Part shown: positions 9,302 through 18,049 of the stretch, in pieces
Layout of the letters: every line of letters begins with the position of its first letter
Position numbering within the stretch: position 1 is the stretch's first letter
Origin: Citrobacter amalonaticus Y19
GTDB taxonomy: Bacteria; Pseudomonadota; Gammaproteobacteria; Enterobacterales; Enterobacteriaceae
Direction of reading: 5' to 3'
NCBI RefSeq assembly: GCF_000981805.1
Contig: NZ_CP011132.1
Location: 62,001-126,000, forward strand
DNA length: 64,000 nucleotides
The notes under the pieces: model-generated
The model's input: the letters and a program-made list of their open reading frames with translations, nothing else
Database searches by the model: none
Told to the model about the DNA's origin: nothing
Position numbers and translations under genes: made by a program

Positions 9302-9381
9302 TGCCTGATGACAGCGTAAACGCCTTATCAGGCCTACGCAGAGAGGTAGGCCTGATAAGGCGTTTACGCTGTCATCAGGCA
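9302..9381. repeat. REP palindrome with perfect 36-bp arms between araA and araD
   Basis: The arms at 9302-9337 and 9346-9381 are exact reverse complements over 36 bases, separated by an 8-base loop. Each arm is a REP-type sequence (TGCCTGATGACAGCG ... GGCCTAC). In the polycistronic araBAD mRNA this would form a very stable hairpin, expected to protect the araBA 3' end from exonucleases and separate araD. An intercistronic REP is known at the same place in E. coli. Confidence 0.92.
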
Positions 9382-9390
9382 ACCATTCGC

Positions 9391-10893
9391 TTAACGTTTA
9401 AAGCCGTAATACACCTCGTTCCAGCGCAGCGCGTCTTTGAAGGCGGGCAGGCGGGTGTCGTTATCAATCACGGTGATTTCGATATCGTGCATTTCGGCGA
9501 ACTGACGCATGTCGTTCAGATCCAGCGCATGACTGAAGACGGTATGGTGCGCGCCGCCGGCCAGGATCCACGCTTCAGACGCGGTCGGTAGATCCGGCTG
9601 CGCTTTCCACAGCGCGTTCGCGACAGGCAGTTTTGGCAGCGCGTGCGGGGTCTTCACGGTATCGATGCTGTTGACCAGCAGACGGTAGCGATCGCCCAGA
9701 TCGATCAGGCTGGCAACGATCGCCGGACCGGTTTGGGTGTTGAAGATCAGGCGAGCCGGGGCGTCTTTACCGCCAATGCCGAGATGCTGAACATCGAGGA
9801 TCGGTTTGTCTTCCACGGCGATCGTCGGGCAGACTTCCAGCATATGGGAGCCGAGTACCAGATCGTTGCCTTTTTCGAAGTGATAGGTGTAATCCTCCAT
9901 AAAAGAGGTGCCGCCCTGCAGACCGGTTGACATCACCTTCATGATGCGAAGCAGAGCGGCGGTTTTCCAGTCGCCTTCGCCAGCAAAGCCATAGCCCTGC
10001 TGCATCAGACGCTGTACGGCCAGACCCGGAAGCTGTTTCAGACCGTGCAAATCTTCAAAGGTGGTAGTAAACGCGTGGAAGCCGCCCTGTTCCAGAAAGC
10101 GCTTCATGCCTAACTCGATCCGCGCCGCTTCCAGTACGTTCTGGCGTTTTTCGCCGTGAACCTGAGTGGCGGCGGTCAGGGTATAGCTGCTTTCGTATTC
10201 ATCAATCAGGGCGTTGATGTCACCGTCGCTGATGGAATTGACCACCTGTACCAGATCGCCGACCGCCCAGGTGTTGACCGAGAAGCCGAACTTGATCTGC
10301 GCAGCGACTTTATCGCCATCGGTGACCGCCACTTCACGCATGTTATCGCCAAAGCGGCAGACTTTCAGATGACGGGTATCCTGTTTCGATACCGCATGAC
10401 GCATCCAGGAACCGATGCGCTGTTGCGCCTGCGCGTCCTGCCAGTGACCGGTGACTACCGCGTGCTGTTGACGCATACGCGCGCCGATGAAGCCAAACTC
10501 ACGACCGCCGTGCGCGGTCTGGTTCAGGTTCATAAAGTCCATATCGATGCTGTCCCACGGCAGGGCGGCATTGAACTGGGTGTGGAATTGCAGCAGTGGC
10601 TTGTTGAGTGTCGTCAGGCCGTTGATCCACATTTTGGCCGGAGAGAAGGTATGCAGCCAGACCACCAGACCCGCACAGCGTTCGTCATAGTTTGCGTCAC
10701 GGCAAATGGCGGTGATCTCATCCGGTGTGGTCCCCAGCGGTTTTAATACCAGCTTGCAGGGCAGTTTGGCTTCGCTATTCAGCGCTTTGACGACGTGTTC
10801 AGCGTGCTGAGTCACCTGACGCAGCGTCTCAGGGCCGTACAAATGCTGGCTGCCAATTACAAACCACACTTCATAGTTATCAAAAATAGTCAT
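9391..10893 (-). CDS. araA: L-arabinose isomerase
   Basis: AraA interconverts L-arabinose and L-ribulose using a manganese ion. The 500-residue protein has the family start (MTIFDNYEVWFVIGSQHLYG) and length. Metal-binding segments around EGDWKTAALLR and the EDYTYHF stretch are present. It sits 10 bases after araB and is the second gene of the operon. Identification is secure. Confidence 0.97.
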   Translation of the reverse strand: MTIFDNYEVWFVIGSQHLYGPETLRQVTQHAEHVVKALNSEAKLPCKLVLKPLGTTPDEITAICRDANYDERCAGLVVWLHTFSPAKMWINGLTTLNKPLLQFHTQFNAALPWDSIDMDFMNLNQTAHGGREFGFIGARMRQQHAVVTGHWQDAQAQQRIGSWMRHAVSKQDTRHLKVCRFGDNMREVAVTDGDKVAAQIKFGFSVNTWAVGDLVQVVNSISDGDINALIDEYESSYTLTAATQVHGEKRQNVLEAARIELGMKRFLEQGGFHAFTTTFEDLHGLKQLPGLAVQRLMQQGYGFAGEGDWKTAALLRIMKVMSTGLQGGTSFMEDYTYHFEKGNDLVLGSHMLEVCPTIAVEDKPILDVQHLGIGGKDAPARLIFNTQTGPAIVASLIDLGDRYRLLVNSIDTVKTPHALPKLPVANALWKAQPDLPTASEAWILAGGAHHTVFSHALDLNDMRQFAEMHDIEITVIDNDTRLPAFKDALRWNEVYYGFKR

Positions 10894-10903
10894 TGTCGTG
10901 TCC

Positions 10904-12613
10904 TTAGTGAGTCAGGGTTGCCTGGTCAGCCGGCGCAGTATTTACCGGGGTGGCAGTCGGAAGATAATGTTGCTCAGCGCTTACCGCCCACTGCTGGTAG
11001 CGGCGATAGAGCTGTTCAAAACGTTGCGCTTGTTCGGGGCGAGGTTGTAGCGTGTTTTCCACCGCACTGGCCATTTTCTGCTGGGCCGCCGGGATATCGG
11101 CATGTACGTTGGCCGCCACGGCGGCGAAAATGGCCGCACCGAGTGCGCAGCACTGATCGGAGGCGACGATTTGTAGCGGACGGTTCAGCACATCGCAGCA
11201 GGCCTGCATAATGACCTTGTTTTTCCGGGCGATACCGCCCAGCGCCATCACGTTGTTGACCGCAATGCCTTGTTCGGTAAAGCATTCCATAATGGCCCGC
11301 GCGCCAAAGGCGGTCGCCGCGATCAGCCCGCCAAACATCGCTGGGGCGTCTGTGGCCAGATTCAGATCGGTCATCACCCCTTTCAGACGCTGGTTTGCGT
11401 TCGGCGTACGGCGACCGTTAAACCAGTCAAGCACCACCGGCAGGTGATCCAGCGACGGGTTCTTCGCCCAGGCTTCGGTTAATGCCGGCAGCAGTTGCTT
11501 CTGGCTGGCGCTAATCTGGGCTTTCAGCTCCGGGTGCTGCGCGGCGAGTTGCTCCAGCGGCCAGCCAAGAATGCGGCCGAACCAGGCGTAGATATCGCCA
11601 AAGGCAGACTGGCCCGCCTCCAGGCCGATAAATCCAGGCACCACGCTGCCGTCGACTTGCCCGCAAATGCCTTTCACGGCGCGCTCGCCGACGCTCTGTT
11701 TATCCGCAATCAGGATGTCGCAGGTTGAGGTACCAATCACTTTCACCAGCGCGTTGGGCTGCGCACCCGCGCCGACGGCGCCCATGTGGCAGTCGAACGC
11801 GCCGCCGGAGATGACGACGTTTTGCGGCAGACCGAGGCGCTGGGCCCACTCGGCGCACAATGTCCCAACCGGCAGATCGGCGGTGAACGTGTCTGTAAAC
11901 AGGGGATACGGCAAATGCTGGTTAATCAGTGGATCGAGTTCGTCGAAGAAACTGGCGGGCGGCAGACCGCCCCAGCTTTCATGCCACAGCGATTTATGCC
12001 CGGCGCTGCAGCGACCCCGGCGGATGTCCTGTGGACGCGTGGTGCCAGAAAGCAGGGCTGGCACCCAGTCGCACAGTTCAATCCAGGAGACGGCGGCCTG
12101 GGCGACCGCGCTGTCTTCGCGGGTAACATGAAGGATCTTTGCCCAGAACCATTCGCTGGAGTAAATGCCGCCGATGTAGCGGGAGTAATCGACCTTGCCC
12201 GGCGTATGGCACAGACGGGTTATCGCTTCGGCTTCTTCCACCGATGTGTGATCTTTCCACAGGACGAACATCGCGTTCGGGTTTTCCGCAAATTCTTCCC
12301 GGAGCGCCAGCACGTTGCCATCGGCGTCAATCGGCGCTGGCGTTGAGCCCGTACTGTCGACGCCAATCCCAACGACCTCCGCGCGCTGCGCCTCGCTCAG
12401 TTCAGCCAGCACGCTTTTCAGCGCCGCTTCCATCGATTCCATGTAGTCGCGCGGATGATGGCGGAACCGGTTGTTCGGCGCGTCACAAAAACGTCCTTCC
12501 TGCCAGCGTGGGTACCACTCTACGCTGGTGGCGATCTCTTCGCCGGTGGCGCATTCCACTGCCAGCGCGCGCACTGAATCACTGCCAAAATCGAGGCCAA
12601 TTGCAATTGCCAT
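10904..12613 (-). CDS. araB: L-ribulokinase
   Basis: AraB phosphorylates L-ribulose to L-ribulose 5-phosphate with ATP. It is a FGGY-family sugar kinase: the N-terminal phosphate-binding segment GLDFGSDSVRAL and the C-terminal MALGGIARKNKVIMQ segment are seen. The 569 residues are a few more than the 566 usual in E. coli, owing to a slightly longer C-terminus. It is the first gene of araBAD, transcribed from pBAD, and divergent to araC. Confidence 0.97.
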   Translation of the reverse strand: MAIAIGLDFGSDSVRALAVECATGEEIATSVEWYPRWQEGRFCDAPNNRFRHHPRDYMESMEAALKSVLAELSEAQRAEVVGIGVDSTGSTPAPIDADGNVLALREEFAENPNAMFVLWKDHTSVEEAEAITRLCHTPGKVDYSRYIGGIYSSEWFWAKILHVTREDSAVAQAAVSWIELCDWVPALLSGTTRPQDIRRGRCSAGHKSLWHESWGGLPPASFFDELDPLINQHLPYPLFTDTFTADLPVGTLCAEWAQRLGLPQNVVISGGAFDCHMGAVGAGAQPNALVKVIGTSTCDILIADKQSVGERAVKGICGQVDGSVVPGFIGLEAGQSAFGDIYAWFGRILGWPLEQLAAQHPELKAQISASQKQLLPALTEAWAKNPSLDHLPVVLDWFNGRRTPNANQRLKGVMTDLNLATDAPAMFGGLIAATAFGARAIMECFTEQGIAVNNVMALGGIARKNKVIMQACCDVLNRPLQIVASDQCCALGAAIFAAVAANVHADIPAAQQKMASAVENTLQPRPEQAQRFEQLYRRYQQWAVSAEQHYLPTATPVNTAPADQATLTH

Positions 12614-12648
12614 CCTCTTACTCCATCCAGAAATACGGGTATGGAGAA

Positions 12649-12678
12649 ACAGTAGTGAGTGGGGATAAAAACCGTCAG
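12649..12678 (-). promoter_or_regulatory. pBAD promoter
   Basis: On the minus strand the -35 CTGACG (12673-12678) and -10 TACTGT (12649-12654) are separated by 18 bases, the same hexamers and spacing as E. coli pBAD. The poor -35 and overlap with araI2 fit dependence on AraC with arabinose. Confidence 0.88.
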
Positions 12679-12712
12679 GTAGGATTCGCTAATCTTATGG
12701 ATTAAAATGCTA
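12671..12712 (-). promoter_or_regulatory. araI1-araI2 AraC activator sites
   Basis: Two direct half-sites upstream of and overlapping the pBAD -35: araI1 at 12696-12712 (TAGCATTTTAATCCATA on the minus strand) and araI2 at 12671-12687 (GAATCCTACCTGACGGT). They match the E. coli I1/I2 arrangement. An AraC dimer occupies both when arabinose is bound. Confidence 0.85.
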
Positions 12713-12721
12713 TGACATCGC

Positions 12722-12743
12722 AAAGTGTGACGCTGTGCAAATA
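12722..12743. promoter_or_regulatory. CRP-cAMP site between araI and araO1
   Basis: A TGTGA half-site at 12726-12730 followed by a poor right half (GCAAA) lies at the position of the CRP site that serves both araBAD and araC in E. coli. Catabolite control of the operon is expected from this. Confidence 0.7.
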
Positions 12744-12746
12744 ATC

Positions 12747-12787
12747 AATGTGGACATTTCTGCTCTAGTTATAGACACTTTTGTTAC
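12747..12787. promoter_or_regulatory. araO1 operator (araC autoregulation)
   Basis: The stretch from AATGTGGAC to TTTTGTTAC is nearly the same as E. coli araO1, containing the two AraC half-sites TGGACATTTCTG and TAGACACTTTTG. AraC bound here represses its own promoter. A TAGACA at 12772 could be the araC -35, but the matching -10 is weak, so I do not call that promoter separately. Confidence 0.75.
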
Positions 12788-12905
12788 CCGTTTTTGTCGC
12801 AGTCACCGCGTGGAGTGGTTACATAATGCTTTTCACACGCGGGATTGATGGTTTGCCAATGACATTGCGGCGGCGAAGCAGGGCGCAAACAATGCCGCCT
12901 TGCGT

Positions 12906-12924
12906 AATATGGACAATTTGTTTC
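12906..12924. promoter_or_regulatory. araO2 half-site (DNA looping)
   Basis: The sequence AATATGGACAATTTGTTTC, about 29 bases before the araC start codon, matches the E. coli araO2 half-site that pairs with araI1 to form the repression loop. The centre-to-centre distance to araI1 is about 210 bases, as in the known loop. Confidence 0.82.
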
Positions 12925-12952
12925 CTCACTGAACCTCGGGAGTCGTGAAATT

Positions 12953-13831
12953 ATGGCTGAACCGCAAAATGACCCTCTCCTGCCGGGGTACTCGTTTAAC
13001 GCGCATCTGGTTGCCGGTTTAACGCCGATAGACGCCAACGGATATCTGGATTTTTTTATCGACAGGCCGTTGGGGATGAAAGGTTACATCCTTAACCTTA
13101 CGATTCGGGGGGAAGGGGTGATCAAAAATCACGGCAGGGAATTTGTCTGCCGACCGGGGGATATTTTGCTGTTCCCGCCAGGCGAAATTCATCACTACGG
13201 GCGTCACCCGGATGCCAGCGAGTGGTATCACCAGTGGGTTTACTTTCGTCCTCGCGCTTACTGGCAGGAGTGGCTGACCTGGCCGTCCATCTTTGCGCAG
13301 ACCGGTTTTTTTCGCCCGGACGAGACGCACCAGCCGCACTTTAATGAACTGTTCGGTCAGATCATCAGCGCCGGACAGGGAGAAGGCCGCTACTGCGAGC
13401 TGCTGGCGATCAACCTGCTGGAGCAGTTACTGCTGCGGAGAATGGAAGCAATCAACGCATCGCTGCACCCGCCGATGGATAACCGCGTGCGCGATGCCTG
13501 CCAGTATATTAGCGACCATCTGGCGGACAGCCATTTTGATATTGCAAGCGTAGCCCAGCACGTCTGCCTGTCGCCGTCGCGCCTGTCGCACCTGTTCCGT
13601 CAGCAACTGGGCATCAGCGTGTTGAGCTGGCGTGAGGATCAGCGCATCAGCCAGGCGAAGCTGCTGCTCAGTACGACACGCATGCCGATTGCCACCGTCG
13701 GACGCAACGTTGGGTTCGACGATCAGCTCTATTTCTCCCGCGTCTTTAAAAAATGCACCGGCGCCAGTCCAAGCGAATTCCGCGCTGGTTGTGAAGAAAA
13801 AGTGAATGATGTGTCCGTAAAGATGTCATAG
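12953..13831 (+). CDS. araC: Arabinose-responsive transcription regulator AraC
   Basis: AraC represses and activates araBAD and activates arabinose transport genes. The 292-residue protein has the N-terminal arm (about 1-18), cupin-like arabinose-binding and dimerisation domain (about 20-167) and C-terminal DNA-binding domain with two helix-turn-helices (about 180-280; FDIASVAQHVCLSPSRLSHL is the first). ATG at 12953 follows CTCGGGAG. Divergent to araBAD, with the full operator set between. Confidence 0.98.
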   Translation: MAEPQNDPLLPGYSFNAHLVAGLTPIDANGYLDFFIDRPLGMKGYILNLTIRGEGVIKNHGREFVCRPGDILLFPPGEIHHYGRHPDASEWYHQWVYFRPRAYWQEWLTWPSIFAQTGFFRPDETHQPHFNELFGQIISAGQGEGRYCELLAINLLEQLLLRRMEAINASLHPPMDNRVRDACQYISDHLADSHFDIASVAQHVCLSPSRLSHLFRQQLGISVLSWREDQRISQAKLLLSTTRMPIATVGRNVGFDDQLYFSRVFKKCTGASPSEFRAGCEEKVNDVSVKMS

Positions 13832-13862
13832 CCTGTAACTATTCAGACAATTGATGGCTTGA

Positions 13863-13897
13863 CGAAGCAGGGATGGGTTAGCAGAATCCCTGTTTCG
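13863..13897 (+). terminator. Hairpin between araC and yabI (possible terminator)
   Basis: A 12-bp stem (CGAAGCAGGGAT with ATCCCTGTTTCG, one G-T wobble) and an 11-base loop lies in the 85-bp gap after araC. No long T run follows, so it may be a weak or Rho-assisted terminator or an mRNA 3' stabiliser. Confidence 0.5.
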
Positions 13898-13916
13898 TAA
13901 ATCTGACGGACGCATT

Positions 13917-14684
13917 ATGCAAGCATTGCTGGAACATTTCATTCTCCAGTCCGCCATGTACTCTTTGATTGCTGTGGCGCTGGTGGCCTTCCTGGAATCG
14001 CTGGCGTTGGTGGGGTTGATTTTACCGGGAACGGTAATGATGGCCGGGCTGGGCGCCCTGATCGGTAGCGGGGAGCTTAATTTCTGGCATGCCTGGCTGG
14101 CGGGAATTATCGGCTGTCTGCTTGGCGACTGGATCTCGTTCTGGCTGGGCTGGCGCTTCAAAAAGCCGCTGCATCGCTGGTCGTTCATGAAAAAGAACAA
14201 GGCGCTGTTAGATAAAACCGAGCACGCGCTGCATCAGCACAGTATGTTCACGATTCTGGTGGGACGTTTTGTCGGACCGACGCGCCCGCTGGTGCCGATG
14301 GTCGCCGGGATGCTGGATCTGCCGGTGGCGAAATTCATCACGCCAAATATTATTGGTTGCGTTCTCTGGCCGCCGTTTTACTTTCTGCCGGGGATTCTGG
14401 CTGGCGCGGCAATTGATATTCCGGCGGGAATGCAAAGCGGCGAGTTTAAGTGGCTGCTGCTGGCGACGGCCATTCTGCTGTGGCTTGGCGGCTGGCTCTG
14501 CTGGCGGCTGTGGCGCAGCGGAAAGGCCGCGACGGACCGTTTAACGCACTACCTGCCAAAAGGACGCCTGCTCTGGCTGGCGCCAACGGTGCTGGGGATG
14601 GGGATTGTCGCGCTGGTGACGTTGATTCGCCACCCGCTGATGCCGGTGTATATCGATATTCTGCAAAAAGTGGTGGGCTACTGA
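13917..14684 (+). CDS. yabI: DedA-family inner membrane protein YabI
   Basis: A 255-residue multi-pass membrane protein of the DedA/SNARE-associated family, thought to act in lipid flipping and proton-motive-force homeostasis. It carries the family signature (GLGALIGSGELNFW, GDWISFWLGWRFK and FVGPTRPLVPMVAGM), with hydrophobic segments throughout and a basic C-terminal loop. E. coli has several partly redundant DedA paralogues, and the specific role of YabI is not established. It follows araC on the same strand and converges on thiQ. Confidence 0.93.
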   Translation: MQALLEHFILQSAMYSLIAVALVAFLESLALVGLILPGTVMMAGLGALIGSGELNFWHAWLAGIIGCLLGDWISFWLGWRFKKPLHRWSFMKKNKALLDKTEHALHQHSMFTILVGRFVGPTRPLVPMVAGMLDLPVAKFITPNIIGCVLWPPFYFLPGILAGAAIDIPAGMQSGEFKWLLLATAILLWLGGWLCWRLWRSGKAATDRLTHYLPKGRLLWLAPTVLGMGIVALVTLIRHPLMPVYIDILQKVVGY

Positions 14685-14693
14685 TATTCCTGC

Positions 14694-14744
14694 TGGATGG
14701 CGTGTATCTCGTAGGCCGGATAAGCGTCAGCGCCATCCGGCAAC
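14694..14744. repeat. REP element between yabI and thiQ
   Basis: A REP unit (CGTAGGCCGGATAAGCGTCAG ... CCATCCGGCAAC) at about 14710-14744, with a degenerate partner just before it, fills the gap between the convergent genes. It may act as a transcript 3' end stabiliser for either gene. Confidence 0.75.
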
Positions 14745-14749
14745 ACCAT

Positions 14750-15451
14750 TCAGTTAGCCTTAATCCCCAACAGCGCTGAGGCGCTGGCTCTGCCACTCAG
14801 CAATTCATCCGTTTTACCCTGCCACGCGATGCGACCATCGGCGACGACGACAGCGCGCGGGGCGATGCGCGCCGCATCTTCGACGCTGTGTGAAACCATC
14901 AGCAGCGTCAGTTGGCGGGCGTGACAGATATCGCTTACCAGCGTCAACATCTCCTGGCGCAGCGCGGGGTCGAGGGCTGAAAAGGGTTCATCCAGCAACA
15001 GGACCGGCTGTTCGCGCACCAGACAACGAGCCAGTGCCACACGCTGGCGCTGACCGCCGGAAAGCTCGCCGGGCAGGCGAGCCATCAACGTCTCGATCCC
15101 CATTTGCTGCGCGATATGCCGGCGCTTCTCTTTCTGTTCGGCGCTCAATTTCAGTCCGGGATCCAGCCCCAGCCCGATGTTTTGCTCAACGTTTAAATGG
15201 CTGAACAGATTGTTTTCCTGAAACAGCATCGAAACCGGACGGCGTGACGGCGGCGTGGTGGTGTGGTCTTCCCCTTCGATCAGCAGGGTGCCGCGGGCAG
15301 GCGTGAGAAAACCCGCGATCAGACTCAGCAACGTACTTTTCCCTGCGCCGCTTGGCCCCAGAATCGCCACCTGTTCACCGCGTGCCACGGACAGCGTAAA
15401 GCGCATGGGCAGATGGTGATAAAGCCAGGTGATATCAGTCAGTTTTAGCAT
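14750..15451 (-). CDS. thiQ: Thiamine ABC transporter ATP-binding protein ThiQ
   Basis: ThiQ is the ATPase of the ThiBPQ importer for thiamine and thiamine phosphates. The 233-residue protein has Walker A GPSGAGKST (about 32-40), signature LSGGQRQR and Walker B LLLDEP. The frame is open 7 codons farther up, but ATG at 15451 gives the family start MLKLTDITWLYHHLP. It overlaps the end of thiP by 17 bases, so translation is probably coupled. Confidence 0.96.
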   Translation of the reverse strand: MLKLTDITWLYHHLPMRFTLSVARGEQVAILGPSGAGKSTLLSLIAGFLTPARGTLLIEGEDHTTTPPSRRPVSMLFQENNLFSHLNVEQNIGLGLDPGLKLSAEQKEKRRHIAQQMGIETLMARLPGELSGGQRQRVALARCLVREQPVLLLDEPFSALDPALRQEMLTLVSDICHARQLTLLMVSHSVEDAARIAPRAVVVADGRIAWQGKTDELLSGRASASALLGIKAN

Positions 15452-17045
15452 TTCGCCCCGGTAACGTCTCAATAACGGTAAATAAAATAAAGCACAGGAT
15501 CAGCAGTAAGAGCGCAGTGACGGCACCGTCCTGGCTGCGATAAGAGCCAATCTGCTGATACAGATAAAACGGCAGGGTGCGGAAGTCATCGTTGCCAAAC
15601 AGCGCCACCACGCCAAAATCACCGATCGACAGCACGCTGGCAAAGGCCAGCGCCTGCGCCAGCGGGCGTTTCAATGCCCGCAGTTCTACGACTTTTAGCC
15701 GCTGCCAGCCTTCAATCCCCAGCGACTGACACAGCATCGTGTAGCGGGTGGTAATATCGCGCATCGGGTTTTCCAGCACTTTCAGGGCGTAGGGAATGGC
15801 CATCAGCGCATTGGTGAAAATGACGATGCCGTCAGCGGACTCCGGCAGGCCGATGCTGTTGTTGAGCAACAGGAAGAAGCCGGTGGCCAGCACAATGCCC
15901 GGCATCGCCAGAATAAGCATACCGCTTAGCTCCAGCGCTTGTCCTGCCAGCAGGTGCTGACGGGCGCGCAGTTCGCGACTGCTCCACAACAACATCATCG
16001 TCAGGATCACACACAGCAGACCCGCCGCCAGCGCAATGCGCAGCGAAGTCCACACCGCCTGCCACAAAATGGGCTGAGCAAGCACGTCCAGCAGATGGCG
16101 ATTCACCCCGTCGACCATCACGGCCAGCAGGGGGGGGAGCAACAGCAGAAGCGCAATAACGATCAGCAGGACATCGGTTAAACGGCTGTATAGCCGATCG
16201 TCCGGATCGCGCCAACCCTGAACCAGCGTAGTACCCGGAGCGATAGCTTTACTTAATCGTTGACTGAGCAGCACCAGCCCCAGACAGCACACCATCTGGA
16301 TCAGCGCCAGCATGGCGGCGCGGGCGGGATCGTAGTCGAAATTCAGCGCCTGATAAATCGCGAGCTCAATGGTCGTTGCCTGCGGCCCGCCGCCCAGCGA
16401 CAGGACAGTCGCGAAGCTGGCAAAACAGAGCATAAAAATCAACGCGGCGACCGGCGGTATCTGGCGGCGCAGCCACGGCCACTCGACAAAACGGAAAAAC
16501 TGCCAGCCGCGAATACCCAATTGTGCGGCCAACTGACGCTGCTCGCCGGGGATATTTTCCAGCGACTGCAACAGCAGGCGGCTTGCCATCGGCATATTAA
16601 AAAAGACGTGGGCCAGCAGAATGCCCTGCAAGCCGTAAGGCGAAAAGGTCCACTCCATCCCAAGCATGTGCCAGAGCGAGGCCAGCCAGCCCTGGCGTCC
16701 GTAGACGCTGAGAATACCAAACACCGCGACCAGCACCGGGAGGATGAGCGTCATGGCACACAGGCGCAGCAGAGCCAGACGCCCCGGAAAGCGGCGTCGG
16801 TACAGCGCGCGAGCAAGGAAGATGGCCGGAACGACAGAAAGCACCGCCGACAGGAAGGCCTGCCAGAAGGAGAAGCGCACCACGTGCCACAGGTAGCTGT
16901 CCTGCCAGAGCGAGGACCACGCCGCCTGCGGCGCGTTGAACCACAGTGCGAGAAAGGCGGCCACCGCCACCGCCGCCATCAGCGTGGCGGCGAAAAGGCC
17001 TGGGATCAGCCAGCCAGCAATTAACGGCTGACGGCGCGTTGCCAT
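15435..17045 (-). CDS. thiP: Thiamine ABC transporter permease ThiP
   Basis: ThiP is a fused permease of about 12 transmembrane segments with two binding-protein-dependent transport domains, each carrying an EAA-type loop that contacts ThiQ. The 536 residues match the family. It begins inside the last codons of thiB (25-base overlap). An unusual run of eight identical bases (G on the plus strand, 16130-16137) falls in the coding region; the frame is intact. Confidence 0.96.
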   Translation of the reverse strand: MATRRQPLIAGWLIPGLFAATLMAAVAVAAFLALWFNAPQAAWSSLWQDSYLWHVVRFSFWQAFLSAVLSVVPAIFLARALYRRRFPGRLALLRLCAMTLILPVLVAVFGILSVYGRQGWLASLWHMLGMEWTFSPYGLQGILLAHVFFNMPMASRLLLQSLENIPGEQRQLAAQLGIRGWQFFRFVEWPWLRRQIPPVAALIFMLCFASFATVLSLGGGPQATTIELAIYQALNFDYDPARAAMLALIQMVCCLGLVLLSQRLSKAIAPGTTLVQGWRDPDDRLYSRLTDVLLIVIALLLLLPPLLAVMVDGVNRHLLDVLAQPILWQAVWTSLRIALAAGLLCVILTMMLLWSSRELRARQHLLAGQALELSGMLILAMPGIVLATGFFLLLNNSIGLPESADGIVIFTNALMAIPYALKVLENPMRDITTRYTMLCQSLGIEGWQRLKVVELRALKRPLAQALAFASVLSIGDFGVVALFGNDDFRTLPFYLYQQIGSYRSQDGAVTALLLLILCFILFTVIETLPGRNAKTD

Positions 17046-18004
17046 TCGCTAATCCATGCCTGACGTTGTGCCGCCACTTCTGCGGGGGTGAACTCCAGCG
17101 TGGCCGCGGGTTTAGTCAGTTGTTCGAACCCGGCGGGCAGGGGGACATTCACCACCGGATACATCCAGTTGCCGGTCGGGATAGCATTCTGAAATGCGGG
17201 CGAGACCATGAATTTGAGAAACTTTTCCGCCAGTTCAGGTTGCTTACTGGCCGCGGTACGCGCGGCGACTTCCACCTGCAGGTAATGGCCTTCGCTAAAG
17301 TTGGCCGCTGCGTAGTTCTCTTTTTTCTCTTCGATGATGTGATACGCCGGGGAGGTGGTATAGCTCAGCACCAAATCGCTTTCACCTTTCAGGAACAGGC
17401 CATAGGCTTCGCTCCAGCCTTTGGTGACGGTGACGGTTTTTGCCGCCAGCTTCTGCCATGCCTGCGGCGTTTTATCGCCATACACTTTCTGCATCCACAG
17501 CATCAGCCCAAGCCCTGGCGTACTGGTGCGTGGATCCTGATAAATCACCCGCCATTTCTGGTCGCTCTCGACCAGTTCCTTCAGGCTCTTCGGTGGATTT
17601 TTGAGTTTGTTTTTGTCATACACGAAAGCGAAGTAGCCGTAATCAAACGGAACGAAGGTGTCATTCTTCCAGCCGCCAGGCACATTGACTGCTTCGCTGG
17701 CGACACCGCTTTTCGCGAATAACTGGGTTTGCGTCGCCGCTTCCAGCAGGTTGTTATCCAGCCCAAGCACCACGTCGGCCTTACTGTTTTTCCCTTCCAT
17801 GCGCAGGCGGTTGAGTAGTGAAACGCCATCTTCCAGCGCCACCAGTTTCAGTTCGCAGTTACAGTCGGCTTCAAAGGCTTTTTTCACCGCCGGGCCAGGG
17901 CCCCAGTCTGCGGCAAATGAGTCGTAGGTATAGACGGTCAGGACCGGTTTTGCGAAGGCCGGCGCTGCGCACAGCACCAGTAAAGGAAGACATTTTTTTA
18001 ACAC
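17021..18004 (-). CDS. thiB: Thiamine-binding periplasmic protein ThiB (TbpA)
   Basis: ThiB captures thiamine, thiamine monophosphate and thiamine pyrophosphate in the periplasm for ThiPQ. The 327-residue protein has a signal peptide of about 18 residues (cleavage after APAFA) and the family start KPVLTVYTYDSFAADWGPGP. The start codon is GTG at 18004. It is the first gene of thiBPQ, whose leader carries a TPP riboswitch. Confidence 0.96.
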   Translation of the reverse strand: MLKKCLPLLVLCAAPAFAKPVLTVYTYDSFAADWGPGPAVKKAFEADCNCELKLVALEDGVSLLNRLRMEGKNSKADVVLGLDNNLLEAATQTQLFAKSGVASEAVNVPGGWKNDTFVPFDYGYFAFVYDKNKLKNPPKSLKELVESDQKWRVIYQDPRTSTPGLGLMLWMQKVYGDKTPQAWQKLAAKTVTVTKGWSEAYGLFLKGESDLVLSYTTSPAYHIIEEKKENYAAANFSEGHYLQVEVAARTAASKQPELAEKFLKFMVSPAFQNAIPTGNWMYPVVNVPLPAGFEQLTKPAATLEFTPAEVAAQRQAWISEWQRAVSR

Positions 18005-18049
18005 TTTGCACCTCAGTAAAAGAGTGGCAAAGGATTTTGAGCGGTAGCC

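Noticed and set aside
12772..12800. Possible araC promoter (TAGACA, 17-base spacer, TGTCGC)
   Set aside because: The -10 matches poorly, so I only mention it under araO1.
16260..17024. 254-codon plus-strand frame opposite thiP
   Set aside because: Composition (many Gln, His, Arg) is typical of an antisense shadow, with no domain.
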